Of a stretch of DNA of 64,000 nucleotides, positions 40,601-53,364 are shown in pieces. This DNA is from Stenocarpella maydis (Eukaryota > Ascomycota > Sordariomycetes > Diaporthales > Diaporthaceae), in NCBI GenBank assembly GCA_002270565.1, contig NQMI01000042.1, positions 217,710 to 281,709 on the forward strand, written 5' to 3'. A model generated the notes under the pieces. That model made no database searches and was not told the DNA's origin. It saw only the letters and a list, made by a program, of their open reading frames with translations. Positions within the stretch are counted from its first letter, which is position 1, and the number at the start of each line of letters is the position of its first letter. The translations under genes were made by a program, and so were the position numbers.

Positions 40601-43600
40601 TTTCGCGTCGGGCAATTGACCATTGTCGGCTCATCTGGTGTAACTGAAGGTAAATACGAACGGCAGGCAATGACTAGCAGCTGGGATGCCCCACGTGCCG
40701 CAAAATAGCGCGCATCTTTCTTCGGGTTGGAAATCGGTCTTTAAATTCGATTGAATCCCTTTTTGGCCCGCCCACGAAGCGAAGTCTTGAGGGCTCTGGA
40801 AGCCAAACAAGGCCTCCTGACCTTGCGGCTGAGCTATTGCCATGGTTGATGGACTGAGAACCCAACCTAGCAAGAATCCCCGATGTGTCAAATCTTTAGC
40901 CTGCTACCGCGGAGCTTCCTAAAATGAGATCCCAGTATGTCGACCTGGTCTAGACTTGATGTCCACCCCTCATGTCACCCAAGACCTACCGCGGGCAAGA
41001 ATCACATTGACAGGCCGATGACGTGTGGATCGACGGCGAAGGCCGTTTTGGCATGTGTTCGTTTGAGAGGCAGGAACGGCTTTCTTGGTAACATCGCGCC
41101 CTGTGGAGGCCAGTAAGCTTGTTATCTGCATCCCATGTTCAGAACTTCTGGGTTCACAACTCAAGAAGGTCTAGGATGCCAATCAGCCGCCAGGGCGTAT
41201 CAAACAGTCCCACATAGAACTTCGACATGACTTGATAACGCCACGAATGGCTGAACATGACGGAATTCTTACAATCGGACGAAGCTTAAGAAGAGCCTCG
41301 TATGGATGCAGGAGATGTTGTCCTTCGGAATGACTCGCGATCGGCGATGGTCTGGTCGGCACTAGAAGTGTTCTAGAAGAGGCGCTGGCGTGGCCACTCC
41401 GCGAAGGGCTGCAGGCCGCCGAACCCGATGGGCTGGATTGGCCGGGGAATGAAGCCGGCAAGAGGAGGTGTGGGAGTGTGATAGATAGGATTTAGACAAC
41501 CGGCCGAACCTTGCACGTAGATGAGACGGACAGAGCTGATTGCGGAAGCTGCACTTTGGCCCCCAAGGATACGGACCGAACGCTGTAGCAGCATGGCCAT
41601 AACTGCGAATCATGTCCCGCCGAGAAGGAGCCGGAGGCTGTCGACTCAACTAGATGTAGCAATACGCGACCACAGACTGTCGATGTAGCTGGCAGTCTGG
41701 TGTTTAGCCAGGAGGCACAGAAGTTGATGTCGAGGATGGGCAGGCTGTATGTAGCGCGACGGTTTTCCGTACTTGGATGCATCCTGGACGATGGCGAAGC
41801 GACGCTGCGCTAGTTGTGATATTGGTTCGGATGGACTGCCGGTCAGCAACCAGCTGGTTTGTGTGTGTGTTAGTGAAGCGCCGCCAAAGACATGTGGCGC
41901 TTGGCAGTCTGACAGCAGGCGGCGGCTTGATGGCCATCCATTCCCAACAGAAATGGATGGGCCAGGATGATGGATCCTGTGAGCTTCACTGTCCGCGCAT
42001 GCCCGCGATACGAGTGTTCGGGATACTTTGTTCACCAGAAGCGACTGTACCGAAGACGGCGGAAGATGAGAGCGAATGTCCATGCGTTACATCATGCTTT
42101 GAAGACTGGCAACTACCCTCCTTGATGACGGTCGATACGCTCCTATGATGATGAACTTTGACGCAGAAAACTCAGAGGGTGACGGGGTAATTGTGCACGG
42201 CGAGCCGATCATGCAACTTGGGGCAACACATCTGGCAGAAACACAGAGGGTCTGGGAGGCAGCAGCAGGAGGCCAAGAGCGGCTGCTGGCAAGTCCGATC
42301 TAGCGCAGAGGACGGAAGTCCTATGAGGAAGAAGAGGTGAGTGGATGGTAAGCAGATCACCTCCGGGCCTGTCCGGATCTTAGTCCGGGATCGGCAAAGG
42401 ACGAACGGGAGAGTGGGGTCGCCTGATGGCCGGAAAATGGACTGAAGGCCGGCTGGTCCCTGACATTGATCTTCTTGTGCCTGCGTGGAAGAGTCGTGGC
42501 CCCCGGAAGATTCTGCCAGTCATACATTGTAGAAGTGGTTGGGACTAAAAGCAGCTACCATAGTATAACGTGTGTAGAAGCGGTGAGAAGGTCGTCTACC
42601 CACAGGACAAATGAAACGGCGGCACCGCAGCTGGCTGATAGTGCCGGAGGCAGTGGGTGAGGCGAGGCGGACGGGGCGGAGCAGGTGAGTCTGGACTGGG
42701 GCCTCGTGTTGAGAAAACGGGCGGAGCATCGGTTGCGGGATGGCACATTACAGTCAAGAGTCAAGAGACAGTGTAGGCGAGAGCGAGCCCATGGATGAAA
42801 CAGTGAGAAGAATCATCATTGGGCTGGAACGCATTGGGCCACGGGGGATGGTTGCGGAGGGCTGCATGGTGCTGCAGATGCGTCAAGAGTCATAAAAGTC
42901 GGTGAGGTCTGCGCGATTTGGTGTGAGTGGAATTGGAAATGGGGGTTTTGGGGGGGAGAAATCATGGTGTGGTCGTGTGTGTGTGCGCGCGGTGGTGGTG
43001 GTCTCCGAGGACAAGGTGGTGGTGGTGTTGTTGCAGAAAGCTGTGTGCATAACGGCCGGCTGCACGATAAGGAAACGCTATGCCCAGACGGGACTTATCG
43101 ATCACAACCGTCGCAAACCGTGCAGGCCCCGCCCGTGTAAAAACGCGGTACTTCGGGAATGTACCTGGGTACACACATGTCTGTATGGACCCAAGTACCC
43201 AAGTACCCAAGTTACCCCCCCTCCTTCCTGCACGACAGCGTAGCCAGGCTAAGAGCAAGAGCGTGGGGCACTGCACACCCGCCCTGGCACTGCTAGTGTA
43301 CGTTTTGGCAACTCTCGACACTGAAGAAATGAATCGCTCTGGTGCATTGACAACCCAACTTGGGAGGCAAACGGTCCATTTGGGCCCTGTCGGGAGGTTT
43401 GATGGCAGAGACGGCAGTGAGCCAACTGGTCAGGCAGGCAGGCGTGATGCATGGCGCACGCTCCGTAACTATTGCGCATGCTCCGTAACCATGGAGGAGC
43501 ATTTCTTCCTTGCATTGCAGCATCGATTGAATAGTCAGTCCATGTACGTACGTAGGGTAGTAGAGAAGCACAGTCGACAGACAAGTCAATGGACCGATTA

Positions 43601-43727
43601 TTGCCCACCGTTTGTTCCCTTTGGATTGAATTAAATCAATTGATTTAATTTATCGATCATTTGGCAGCCGTCGCAGAAATCATCGCAGATTCTGCCATGA
43701 CATATGCTGCCGCGGGGGGCCACACAC

Positions 43728-43777
43728 TACCGAGTATACCGAGTATACCGAGTATACCGAGTATACCGAGTATACGG
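43728..43777. repeat. 9-bp tandem array, unit ACCGAGTAT
   Basis: About five perfect copies of ACCGAGTAT, ending in a variant ACGGAGTAC. Each junction makes GTATAC. Confidence 0.85.
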
Positions 43778-45385
43778 AGTACTACCAGAGTGACTGACAC
43801 TTGCTGAACCGTGACCTCGCCCCCGCCAAACGCCAACGCGATTCCTCCCCCAGCCTTCCCCCGGACCGCGACATCACATCGCTATGCAAGCCGCAAAGCA
43901 TCACGGAAGTGGCTGCACGCGGGCAGATGATTAGCCGTCAATCCCGCAGCGCCACCAAAACTTTGTTTGCCTGCCGCTTACATGCTGCGCAGTCGATAAA
44001 GTGGCCTAGTTAATATATGGTACATGACATTCAGCACACAACACATGTGAAAGCAGTCCCGAGCTCGCCTCGAATTGGGGGCGGTGATAGACCGCTTTCG
44101 AAGGGCTTGGCCGGTCCGCCTGGGGATACTTGCCTACAGCATAGCATGTATGCATGCATAGATAGCTTGGCTGTCTCTCGGTCCTGCAGCCGGCGCCCTC
44201 GCCGGCGCCCTCCGACTCTTGGTCGTCGGAGATTCCGCCTCGAGCCCTGCCTTCAACTCCCCAGCGCAGAGGCGTGTGGCGCTGGCGCTGGCACTCGCAC
44301 ACCGCGCCCCACGGACAGGGAGAAGTGGCTGCGTGAACAACATCAGGGGAGAAAAAAAGACCCTGCGCAATAGGTTGTCACGGTGTGATGGTGGTCAGTC
44401 TCGTGTGTGTTGTTGTCCTTCCCGCATGAAGGGGTCTCCCGGCAAAAGACAACGCATCGCATTCAAGATGTGTCCAACAACAACACAACAACAACCAACA
44501 TTGGACAACGAATGCGGGGATGCCGGTGACAGGCCACTGCAACTGCTTCCCGCACTCGCTTACCCTCTTGGCTGCCAATCAGCCCTGGGCCTGGGGCCAG
44601 ATCTGCTGCTCACATGCACATTGCCAAAGCTCAGGGTCCTCATGCTCGCAGTCGTAGCCTCTTGCCTCAACACCACAGGGATGGTCCCCATGGTCATGCA
44701 TGGCCTCATCCTCACTTCTCGTGATGCTGACCAAACAGACGGTGAAGAGGCAAGATATGCGTGATCAGCACCCGAGACACAGGTCCTCTCACTTCCTGCC
44801 CTGTGGCCGGAGAGACACCGCCCGATCCTCGAACCTGCTGAGAAGCTGCCAGCTTGTTAGGCGGTGATACCCTCCTCGCATTCCCTGCGGATGCGCCAAG
44901 CACATGGCAGGCGTGACGCCATGCCCGCTGTGCTTCTGACGTCCTGAAGGTCACGATGCCTGGGCAGCTTGGCTTTTCAATGAGCCGCCCCAAAGGGGGC
45001 AACAGCGCGTCGGTTTGGGAACCACAGCAGCATGCGACTTGCTCACCGAGCCGCTGGCCGACCCGTGTTTTCTTCTCTTGGGCAATATTTGGGGAAGTTG
45101 AGAGAGCACGACAGCTGCTGCAGGATAATAGCCCAGCCGGCTGGCCCATGTGACGGGCCTGACACTCGACGCGGTGTCACCAACAACCCCTGGCCCAGGC
45201 CGCCTCCCGCCGCCCATGCCAGGCCCCGGGCGAGGTTTTCGTGGTGCGCTGAGATTTGCGAGCCTCGTGTCGAGCTTCCGGCGCCCAGAATCCAACCGCC
45301 TGTTTGACCCTCCGCCTCGGCCTGCAACTGGCACCGCCATGCCTTACGGCAGATATACTTCCGGCCCATGCTCTTTTTAATCCTA

Positions 45386-45400
45386 GGGGGGGGGGGGGGG
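45386..45400. repeat. G15 homopolymer
   Basis: Fifteen G in a row, the longest of about nine G/C runs of 10 or more in this window. Confidence 0.9.
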
Positions 45401-48400
45401 ACGGCGGCTGCGGCGGAGACGCTCTCATCCACAAGTCTTCACACCGGTCGTCCACGGCCCGGCACTAAGCGACCCGTCAACATATTGATGCACAGGTACG
45501 GCAGTCTTGTTAGTGCTGCGTTCAAGATGATCTACGCGGACAGACAGATCATCAGCAAGACCAGCGAGCTGATCTCCGTCGCTGGGCTCTTTTCGTTCCC
45601 CAGACTGATCGCCAGCCCTGGCCCGAGGCGCGGGCGGCGTGGCGGATTGGCTCTGATCCTTCACGCCTGGCACACGGCTGTACTATATGTGTGTACGGAG
45701 AGAGATACCCCGGCTCCGACATGGTCATGCAAGCACCGAGACAGCTCACCCGCGGTGCTGGATCTCGTCCGCCGGTCGCCCCATGCTGCTCCTGCTGTTG
45801 CTGTACGCTACACTAGCAGCTGAGAGACCCGAGACCCAGGTTGCCGGGTTGAGAAGATGAGAATGAGAATCAGACACCATGATACAGCAGGCAGGCACGT
45901 CATGCACGACCGGGGGAGAGAGACATTGTACCGGATCAGGCCCCACTGCGACCAGCGCATCTTGGCCCTGTCTGTGCCTGCCCGCCCCCTCTCCTCCGCC
46001 CCAAAATCTCACCAGTCTCCACGGGGCGCACAACCAACGTGCACATGGGAGGCCTGAGAGACGACTCAGACGAGACGCAGGACAGGAGGAGACGACGTGG
46101 CTGGCCGAACCCCGGTACCATATTAGATTTCGCATCCTCAATTCCTCCTGTCCTCGAACGGGCGGTGAGACGGAGGCGTGCGACGCGCGAACACGCGACA
46201 AGCTCGAATCTCCGGCGACGCCTAGGCCGCGGAGCCGTGCATGCCCCATCACATCGTGATCCGCGCGCGCCCGCGCGTGTATGTAGTGTATTGTGAGGTG
46301 GGGGGCCTCCTCATATGTCGGGAGCAGGCGTGCCAGCGAGCCCAGCCCAGGCCCAGGCCGCAGCCATCCGTCGCCGATACAAAGAGGTCAAGAGAAGCAA
46401 GACACACACACATACGGACGTATATTAAAGAAAGGAAAAAAAAAAAGAAACGACGAACTTCACCCGCTCATCGATGCGGCGCCCCATCATCGGGGTTCGG
46501 CGGCGCAAGAGAAGGGGGGCGGGCGATGTGGGCGGGGCCCGCGCAAGAAGCTTTTGTGGATTATTGCGAAACCAAAGCCCGAATGGGTCCGCCCCCCGAA
46601 TACCACATGGCAGGCATGCTGATGCTCTGGTTGTGGGGACCCTCTTTAACCTTCCCTGCCCCACCAGATTGTTGTTGGCCTGGACCCGAGCTCGTAAGGG
46701 GAGGGCAGGTCAACGTCGCGGCCGGGCGGGGCACGGGGCAACCGGCAGCGGTCGGCCGCGCGACTTGGATAGAGAGAGACAAGAGCGTTCGGCGTGTATA
46801 TCCTCCCTCTGACGGACGAGAGGAATAAGCCTCAGCATCCGGGCCCGCCCAAGTTGGTAAAACATTGTTTCAACACAAGTCTGGGATGCCTGGGACAAAG
46901 GCCACTTCTTTGTCCCCCTGGAGTCCCTCTGACAACCGTTCAAGCCACCTGCGGCATGGTCCGTGTGTCACGGAAATAGAAATAGAAAACAAAGAGCGGA
47001 CGTGCGTTTTTGCAGTTCGTTGGCGTTGGGGGTTGCGACGTGACAAATCACTTCAGACGGGGGCGAAGAAAAAAAAAGGTTGGAACTCGACAAAGGAGGA
47101 TTCTCATCAATAGTGCACTTTTCTGCTCATTTCTCTTGCGTAAAAAGTCCTGCCCGAGGGGATGGAAGAGTTGGCATACCAGACAGGATACGTATCAGCC
47201 GGGATGATGACCCCAGGGCTGGTCCGCCACGGGACCACTGCTGTCAAGATGGTCCCGCTACATGGTGGTAAGTGATTTTTTAAACTCATGATTTATTCAT
47301 ATTTATGTTGTAGCCTTTTGTATGAAAATATTTCCAAAAATCACCCTCAGCTTGTACACTAGTGTGCAAACAGTCGTTCGGTTTTTTGACTTGACCTTGG
47401 TGTGCCTTTCTGATGCGATATCAAACGGTCCGGCACAACACGTGTGAGGGATCGGGAGGGTGGCGCATCAAGATCTAACACGCCGGCCCCTGACGGCTCA
47501 CGGACAGGATCCGTGTACGGAGTATTGCGCCCGGCTGCCAGGAGCTTCTCTGGAGCATTCTAAAGTGCATGTGCCGTCACTCCTACGGCGCAAAAACCGC
47601 CGGGTTAGGTGAGTCTTGAATTTACACTACGCTACACTAGGAGGGGGAAGGGTCCCAAGCCACCATTGTGGTATGTATGTCGTTGAGAGGGATGAAAGTA
47701 CCCCCTTCAAGGTGGATACGGAGAGGGGGCGACGTTTGTGGCTGCGGACGTAGAGAGCACGGGACCAAGTACGGGTTCACCTCGGAGTCGCTCGGTCGAT
47801 GGCCGTTGCTGCTGCGGTTCCGCACACTTCCCTCTGTCTCACCCCCTTATTCAAGCGCAGAACTGTGCCTGTCGTGACCGTCGCCTGAGAGAGAAAGAAA
47901 ACGTGTGGGTTAGTTTATACTACCACTGGAACCAGCGTCAATTGTGTCCACTGTCAAGAGCGCCCGTCCGTTCCCCGTCCACCGCTTGGCCGAGTTTGTT
48001 CCGCTTAAAAGTGCGAGGTGGCGGGCTGCTTCGCTGCTGAATGTGCCCTGGCGACCGACCCCATAGCTAGCGAGACTGGTCTATTTCGTTTCGTTTGCCG
48101 TCCTGGCAGCCCAGCCTGGCGAACATCAAACAGGACGCGATGGAGGATCAAGTCTTCGTTTTTTGGTACACTAGAACGGCGAGAAGGGGACCACCCAGGA
48201 CGGAGGGTGGTCTCGAACCTGTCGACATACTATGTAACATGCCCGATCAGGCAGCCCAAGCCGGGAGCCAGGCCCCCCTCAAGCTCTCTTCACATGCTAG
48301 CAATGCCTTCCTCACCCACCTACCACCAACATCACCACGACGGGCGCTCCCAACTTTAGACACCACAGATAGACACGCGCGAGCAGTCTTCCTGCCCTGT

Positions 48401-50201
48401 GACACACTAGCCACGAGCATGCGCCCCGAGCAGATGCTCCCAAGCTACCTCGTATAGCCAGTTAGCCCACACGCCCACCACCGACCGACCCCGCAGGCGC
48501 ACAGTCAGCAATCACATGCCTGCATCCGTTGTCCCCCCTCCAAACACCGTCACCGCGTCTCGCTGCCGTGTCGGGCCATCGCGGGAAAAACTACGGGGTT
48601 TCTTTAGGTGGGAAAGACCACGTGAGATCAACAACGGATGAGAGAACTAACACATGAGCGGCGTACCCCATCCATCTTCACTCCTCGAACTCTTGGATGC
48701 GGCTTGCCCACTAGCTGGCCCGTATGTATACCTACTACCTAGATAACCATGGTTGAGTGACACGCCTGCATAGGCAACAACCGCACCCGGTGTTGTTGTC
48801 CATCATCCATGCCACTGTCTTTTTCCCCCCTTCCCCTTTTGCCCCTGAGGATGTATCTGGATGGTTTCCTGCCTGATCGCCAGGTACGTTAACAATGCAC
48901 GACATGTTCAGAGCCACACACACAGCTCGCTTTTTCCAACGGCCCTTCACGCGGCTCTTTTATGGGTCCTGACTCCCCAGACATGACAAAGTACAATTGA
49001 GCATGCAAGAAAATTTCAGATTCTGTTCTTCGCCTCCCCCCTCCTCAACTGCTTGTCCCCTGGCTGCATGCTCCACGCGGAGGGAGGGACACACGGTGGG
49101 CAGCAGACCAGCGAACCTGGAACAATGCGGCTCCGCGTCCATCCCTCATTACTAGGTATTTATTGTAGCAGGTTTTGCCGTGCACACTACCAATGTACCT
49201 AGGTACTTGCTTTGGTAAGCAGCGGCTGGCCAGCCGCTCCACATACAGAGCGCGTACAAATGTAAGTACCTAGGTACCTAAGCAATGCACAGGTGGGGCT
49301 GGTCTAGCTGCGGCACCCGGCGGAAACGCGGGTCAACAGGGAATGCGACCGGGATGTGGGCTCGACTGCGCCAACCGCCAGCTCCCCAACACAGGTATGG
49401 TGGTGGACTCGGTTGAGACAGTCAGTCACTCGACAGCATTTGGGACCATGGGCATGGAGTGTTCATCAGATTTAATATATTTGTCCATCAAGCCCCACTG
49501 CTATGCGAGGTTCCTTTTGAAGCTGTGCTTGCACACTGTACATTTTGGTTGTTTTCTCCACTCCGTCCTGTTTCCGGTTTTGTTGCGTAGCAAAAGAACG
49601 CACTGTAGCTGCATGGAAAGACCATTTTTTGTCTTTCGCCTCGGGCCCGTCCTCTGGTGTAATCGATCACCTGCTGGTTGCCCAACACGCCTTTTTTTGT
49701 ATCCTGCGGGCCGTAGTAGAATACACCCCCTCCTTGTTCCTGTCAATGACCCGATGACGAATAAAGTACCAATACCCTGACCAAAACCCCCCATCCACGA
49801 GGGTATCATGAAGAAACTAAACTAAGCCTGCACTCGTGCACAGGAAAGGCATTGATGCGATTCGGGAACCGTGGTATCATGATAGAAACGAAAACAAGGA
49901 AATAAAGCAAAGCACACTCCAGATCAGTCGACCGGCCCTGCCCGATTAGAGGCCGGTTCGTCATGGTGTTTGTTCACGTTGTGAGAAAAAGCAAAACGCC
50001 GCCTTTCATGCTTTGATGTCGTAAAAAAAGCATGTCGCTTCGCAATGCTTGGTTGGTTGAAATTGTACAAAGGCACATTCTTGTGTGCCGAAAATGTCGT
50101 AGTTTAGTTTTCCTGTCCTTTTTGGGTATCACTTTTTTGAATGGGTATATGCAGATGTAGAATATCGGGTTTAGGGAGGGCAGTGAGGTAAATGGTATGA
50201 T

Positions 50202-51986
50202 TTACCAGCCCTTGGTGTGGTATCCAGCGAAGACTTCCCGAGTGAACTCCTGGTCCCAGCTGCTGGCGTTGATGTCGTTGTTGTCCCGGTTCATGTGGGG
50301 TTGCTGTGGGTATTGCCTAAGGTTGGCGACGTCCTGAGAAGTGTGGCGACGCTTAAGCACGGCATTGGCAGTAGAGGTCTTCTGAGACCTCTCCCACAGG
50401 AGGTGACGTCGCAGGGACTCGGTGAGCTCGGTCGACATCATATTGCGGCGGGTGGTCCTGGGAGAGAAGGCAATGGGTTGGCTGACACCGTTGCTGGTAG
50501 GTGCGATTGGCTGAGCCGATGAGCGGGGTATCTCGTTGATAGACCGCAGTGGGCCACCGCGAGGCTTAGGCTTCATCATCAGGGGCGCATCATCGGAGTC
50601 GTTCGGGGAAGCCACCATGGCGGGGCCGTTAAAGTTAATGCGCGCACGCTGGGGGATAGAAGAAGTCGACTGCGAGGCATTGTTACCAAGGTGAGGTGCA
50701 AATCCGCGGTTCTGGTTGGACTCGAGGCCCAAGGTGATGAGGGACCGACGCGAGGTCAGGTTGGCACTAGAGTCGACGCGCTGGAAGAAGGTCTTCTCGT
50801 CAACACTGTTCTTGCTGCTCTCCTCCTCATTGGAATCCTCCCAATCCTCGTCGTCATCATCGATGGCGCTCTCGTCGTAACAGCTCTCTTCATCTTCGTC
50901 GATGACGGCGGATGATGATGATGGGATTGTGGTCGTGAGATTGTTGGCAAACGAGGTCTGCTTCTTGTGTGCTCCCAACAGGCCGTGGTGGCGTGGGGAA
51001 GCGAGGGCGCTCTTGAGCGAGCTGTCCTCCTCCGAGGAGCCTCCGATCTGGAACATCTTCTTCTTTGGCGCAGGGGGTGCAAGAGTGGGCCGTGTCTCAA
51101 CGCTGTGGGCGTGGTCGCTATATGAGTCCTCTGAAGACCCACCCAGGACGAACTTGGCTCGAGATTTCTTAGACTCGACCGTCTTTGCCGCCGGAGAGGA
51201 TTTGGGAGCGGGGATCTCGGATGTCGTCCTTGGGGGTGTGAAGACGGCTGGGATGGGGCGTTGCGAGGGAGAAAACCCGCGGACAACGGTAGTCTTGTTG
51301 GTCTGCATGTCGGGGGATGCAGGCGATGATGCCTCAGATGGGCCGTCAGAATCCTTACTTGGTGACTCGGTGGTGGTGGATCCCGACCGGACGAGTTCCG
51401 GAGGCGGGAGCATCAAGGGCTCCTCCTTGGGTGGCGAGGGAAGTGGTGGCAGGACGGGCAGCGGCGAAGACAGAGACTCCTTCTGCTCCACAATGGACGA
51501 AACCATCTTCTCGAGGTTCTCGGAAGAAATGTGTCGGCTGCGGGTGCTTGTGCACGAATCTTGTCGTCGAATGCGGGGACGAGAGATATCAAGCGGGGAC
51601 GAGTCGGAAGAGAACTCGACAGCTTCTTCGTTCTCAAGGGAGTCGACGCTAGCAGATAACCTGGGGACGTCCTCGGCCGAGGACTTGCGTGCTGGGTGCT
51701 GGATATCGCGCGGGAGCGAGGTGGAGGCGTTGGGTGCAGCCCCGCTGGGGACCTCTTCCATTAATAACCTCCAGACGAGGTTCTCGAGTCTTCTTCCTTG
51801 TGGCAGAGCGTCTGCGCACCTGGAGAGCACTGTATATATGGTTAAGGCGGGAGCTCGGTGGGGTGTGGTGGGTTGGGTAAACTTACTGCACCAGAGGCTA
51901 AAGAGGTTCTGAGGGTTGGAGGTGTCGACCTGATGGATTATGTTGGCATCCACCTGCAGCACAGGCGCATTGAGGGTCGAGGGCAT
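50202..51986 (-). CDS. DUF1752/DUF3295 regulatory protein (AreA N-terminal-like domain)
   Basis: Fungal regulator with the DUF1752 domain, also found at the N-terminus of AreA-type GATA factors, but without a GATA zinc finger. Exons on the minus strand 51986-51887 and 51829-50202, 575 residues. The 57-bp intron (GTAAGT...TACAG) is a multiple of three with no stop, so retention would also be readable. DUF1752 is at ~25-55: NLFSLWCMLSRCADAL then GRRLENLVWRLL. The middle is disordered Ser/Pro-rich with SP/TP sites. The DUF3295-like part has the acidic IDDDDEDWEDSNEEE, FFQRVDSSANLTSRRSLITL, SPRTTRRNMMSTELTESLR and LLWERSQK, ending DQEFTREVFAGYHTKGW. Related yeast proteins (Mks1) work in nitrogen/TOR signalling; a similar role here is inference. 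First ATG is 51986. Confidence 0.85.
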   Translation of the reverse strand: MPSTLNAPVLQVDANIIHQVDTSNPQNLFSLWCSKFTQPTTPHRAPALTIYTVLSRCADALPQGRRLENLVWRLLMEEVPSGAAPNASTSLPRDIQHPARKSSAEDVPRLSASVDSLENEEAVEFSSDSSPLDISRPRIRRQDSCTSTRSRHISSENLEKMVSSIVEQKESLSSPLPVLPPLPSPPKEEPLMLPPPELVRSGSTTTESPSKDSDGPSEASSPASPDMQTNKTTVVRGFSPSQRPIPAVFTPPRTTSEIPAPKSSPAAKTVESKKSRAKFVLGGSSEDSYSDHAHSVETRPTLAPPAPKKKMFQIGGSSEEDSSLKSALASPRHHGLLGAHKKQTSFANNLTTTIPSSSSAVIDEDEESCYDESAIDDDDEDWEDSNEEESSKNSVDEKTFFQRVDSSANLTSRRSLITLGLESNQNRGFAPHLGNNASQSTSSIPQRARINFNGPAMVASPNDSDDAPLMMKPKPRGGPLRSINEIPRSSAQPIAPTSNGVSQPIAFSPRTTRRNMMSTELTESLRRHLLWERSQKTSTANAVLKRRHTSQDVANLRQYPQQPHMNRDNNDINASSWDQEFTREVFAGYHTKGW

Positions 51987-52854
51987 TGCGCGGAGGCTAT
52001 GTTGCTCGAGTGGGTCGAGCAAGCGCAGAAGGCCGACCAGGGCAGGGTGGATCGGGAGGCAAGAGTCGCGACACAATTCGCGATGTAGGCGGGCGCAATT
52101 CGTGCGGAGATGAACTCTCTGTTGGAAGAGTTCGAATCGTCACCGAGGATGTGAATGCGTTATAGGATGCGGCGGGAAAAGTGGCCGTCGGACGAGGTGG
52201 ATATCAGCCAGCGATATTAAGACTGGTCAAGGTCGATGCGCAATGACGCTGTTTGCGAGACCTTCGTAGAGCTTGCACTGAGCGCAGCGATGAGGCGCGT
52301 GGAGACTATGTGGTTCTTGCAGATAGAGTTAACGACGTGAGTGAGGATTGCTCCTTGAAAGGCCGGTCGCTGAGGGATTGCGCCGGAAGGGGGAGGTCGT
52401 CGTTGTGAAGTTGTTGTGGTTCTATGTAGTGAGAGGAAGAGGACGGGTGGACGGTGGGGAGAGGGAGACGGGATGTAAATGTAATGGACGCCGTCCCTGG
52501 TTAGGTTCTTGGGGTTGGGGCGGCGGGAGGTACCTCTGCAGGGGAAATGATGGGAGAGGGTACAAGGGACTTGTATTTTGCCGGAGAAGCAGCGTAGTAC
52601 GGGTACCCCTTCCCAAGGAATTTGGGCCTGGGTCATCAGCAGAACGATGGACAGGGGAGGGAAACTGTGGAGCTGGCAAGGTGGAGGGGGATCTGCTTTG
52701 GCTGACCAGCACCCCGGGCGTGGGATGGACCTTTGTGCGGTGAGGGCCACACTCTGGGCAGGGGCCAGGGAGGAGGGGAGGAGCCCAAGTCAGGGCCTGG
52801 CCGAAGGGACGTTTTCAGATTCAAAGAGAGCGAGTGACAGCAACATCAGCGCCA

Positions 52855-52990
52855 GGTACGTACCGTAACCGGTACAAGGTACCACAGGTCGGTACGTACC
52901 GGCGGCCTAGTACTTGGGTACTCCGTTTGGGTACGTACCACCAGCCCACCTCGACCGTGGCAGGGCACGTAGTGTACCTACCTCGTACCA
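52855..52990. repeat. GTAC-rich palindrome cluster
   Basis: Roughly ten GTAC cores in ~135 bp, several inside longer palindromes such as GGTACGTACC and GTACGTAC. It lies about 0.9 kb upstream of the regulator gene. Confidence 0.7.
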
Positions 52991-53328
52991 ATGTATCCTT
53001 CCGCTTCAAAGTGACTAGAGCAACAACAAAGAGCAGCACCACCAACCATCCCATCCCATCCCATCCCACACCCAGCAAGGCCCTGACTGACTGGGACAAT
53101 GTGATCTGCCCCCAGACAGCATTGGATGTTGGCCATCAAACACGCAAAGCGCTCGATGAAGCAGGACGAGAAGCACCCAAGTCAGCCAGCCAGCCAGCCA
53201 GCCCGTCCGTTCACCGGCTGAGCGCGTGAGATTGATGCCTGTCTGTCCAAGCATCCAAACATTTGCATACACATGACAACATCTGGCTTCGTTTGACCTT
53301 TGCCGATGCTGGAATGCAGGATCCTTCC

Positions 53329-53364
53329 TGTCTGTTGGTATGTCTGTTGGTATGTCTGTTGGTA
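53329..53364 (+). repeat. 12-bp tandem repeat x3, unit TGTCTGTTGGTA
   Basis: Three exact copies in a row. No coding context. Confidence 0.85.

Larger units (their letters stand above)
37684..50201. other. 12.5-kb stretch without a convincing gene
   Basis: Only short frames, none with a recognisable domain, conserved splice pattern or RNA fold. Visible structure: G12 at 39036-39047, C11G6 at 39265-39281, a CG-alternating stretch near 39615-39635, TGTG runs near 41860 and 42970-43000, GTACCCAA repeats at 43190-43220, a 9-bp array at 43728-43777, G15 at 45386-45400, and ACCTAGGTAC palindromes at 49195-49280. It may hold long regulatory DNA or non-coding transcripts for the regulator at 50202, or genes not detectable by eye. 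Confidence 0.5.

Noticed and set aside
44219..44764. 181-codon frame in the gene desert
   Set aside because: Mixed Arg/Cys/Pro composition, no motif and overlapping frames of similar length on both strands, as expected by chance.
52120..52145. tRNA B-box-like GAGTTCGAATC
   Set aside because: No matching acceptor stem, D arm or anticodon arm could be drawn around it.
53329..53364. Possible CRISPR-like or LTR repeat
   Set aside because: Three head-to-tail 12-bp units with no spacers; a simple tandem repeat in a eukaryotic context.
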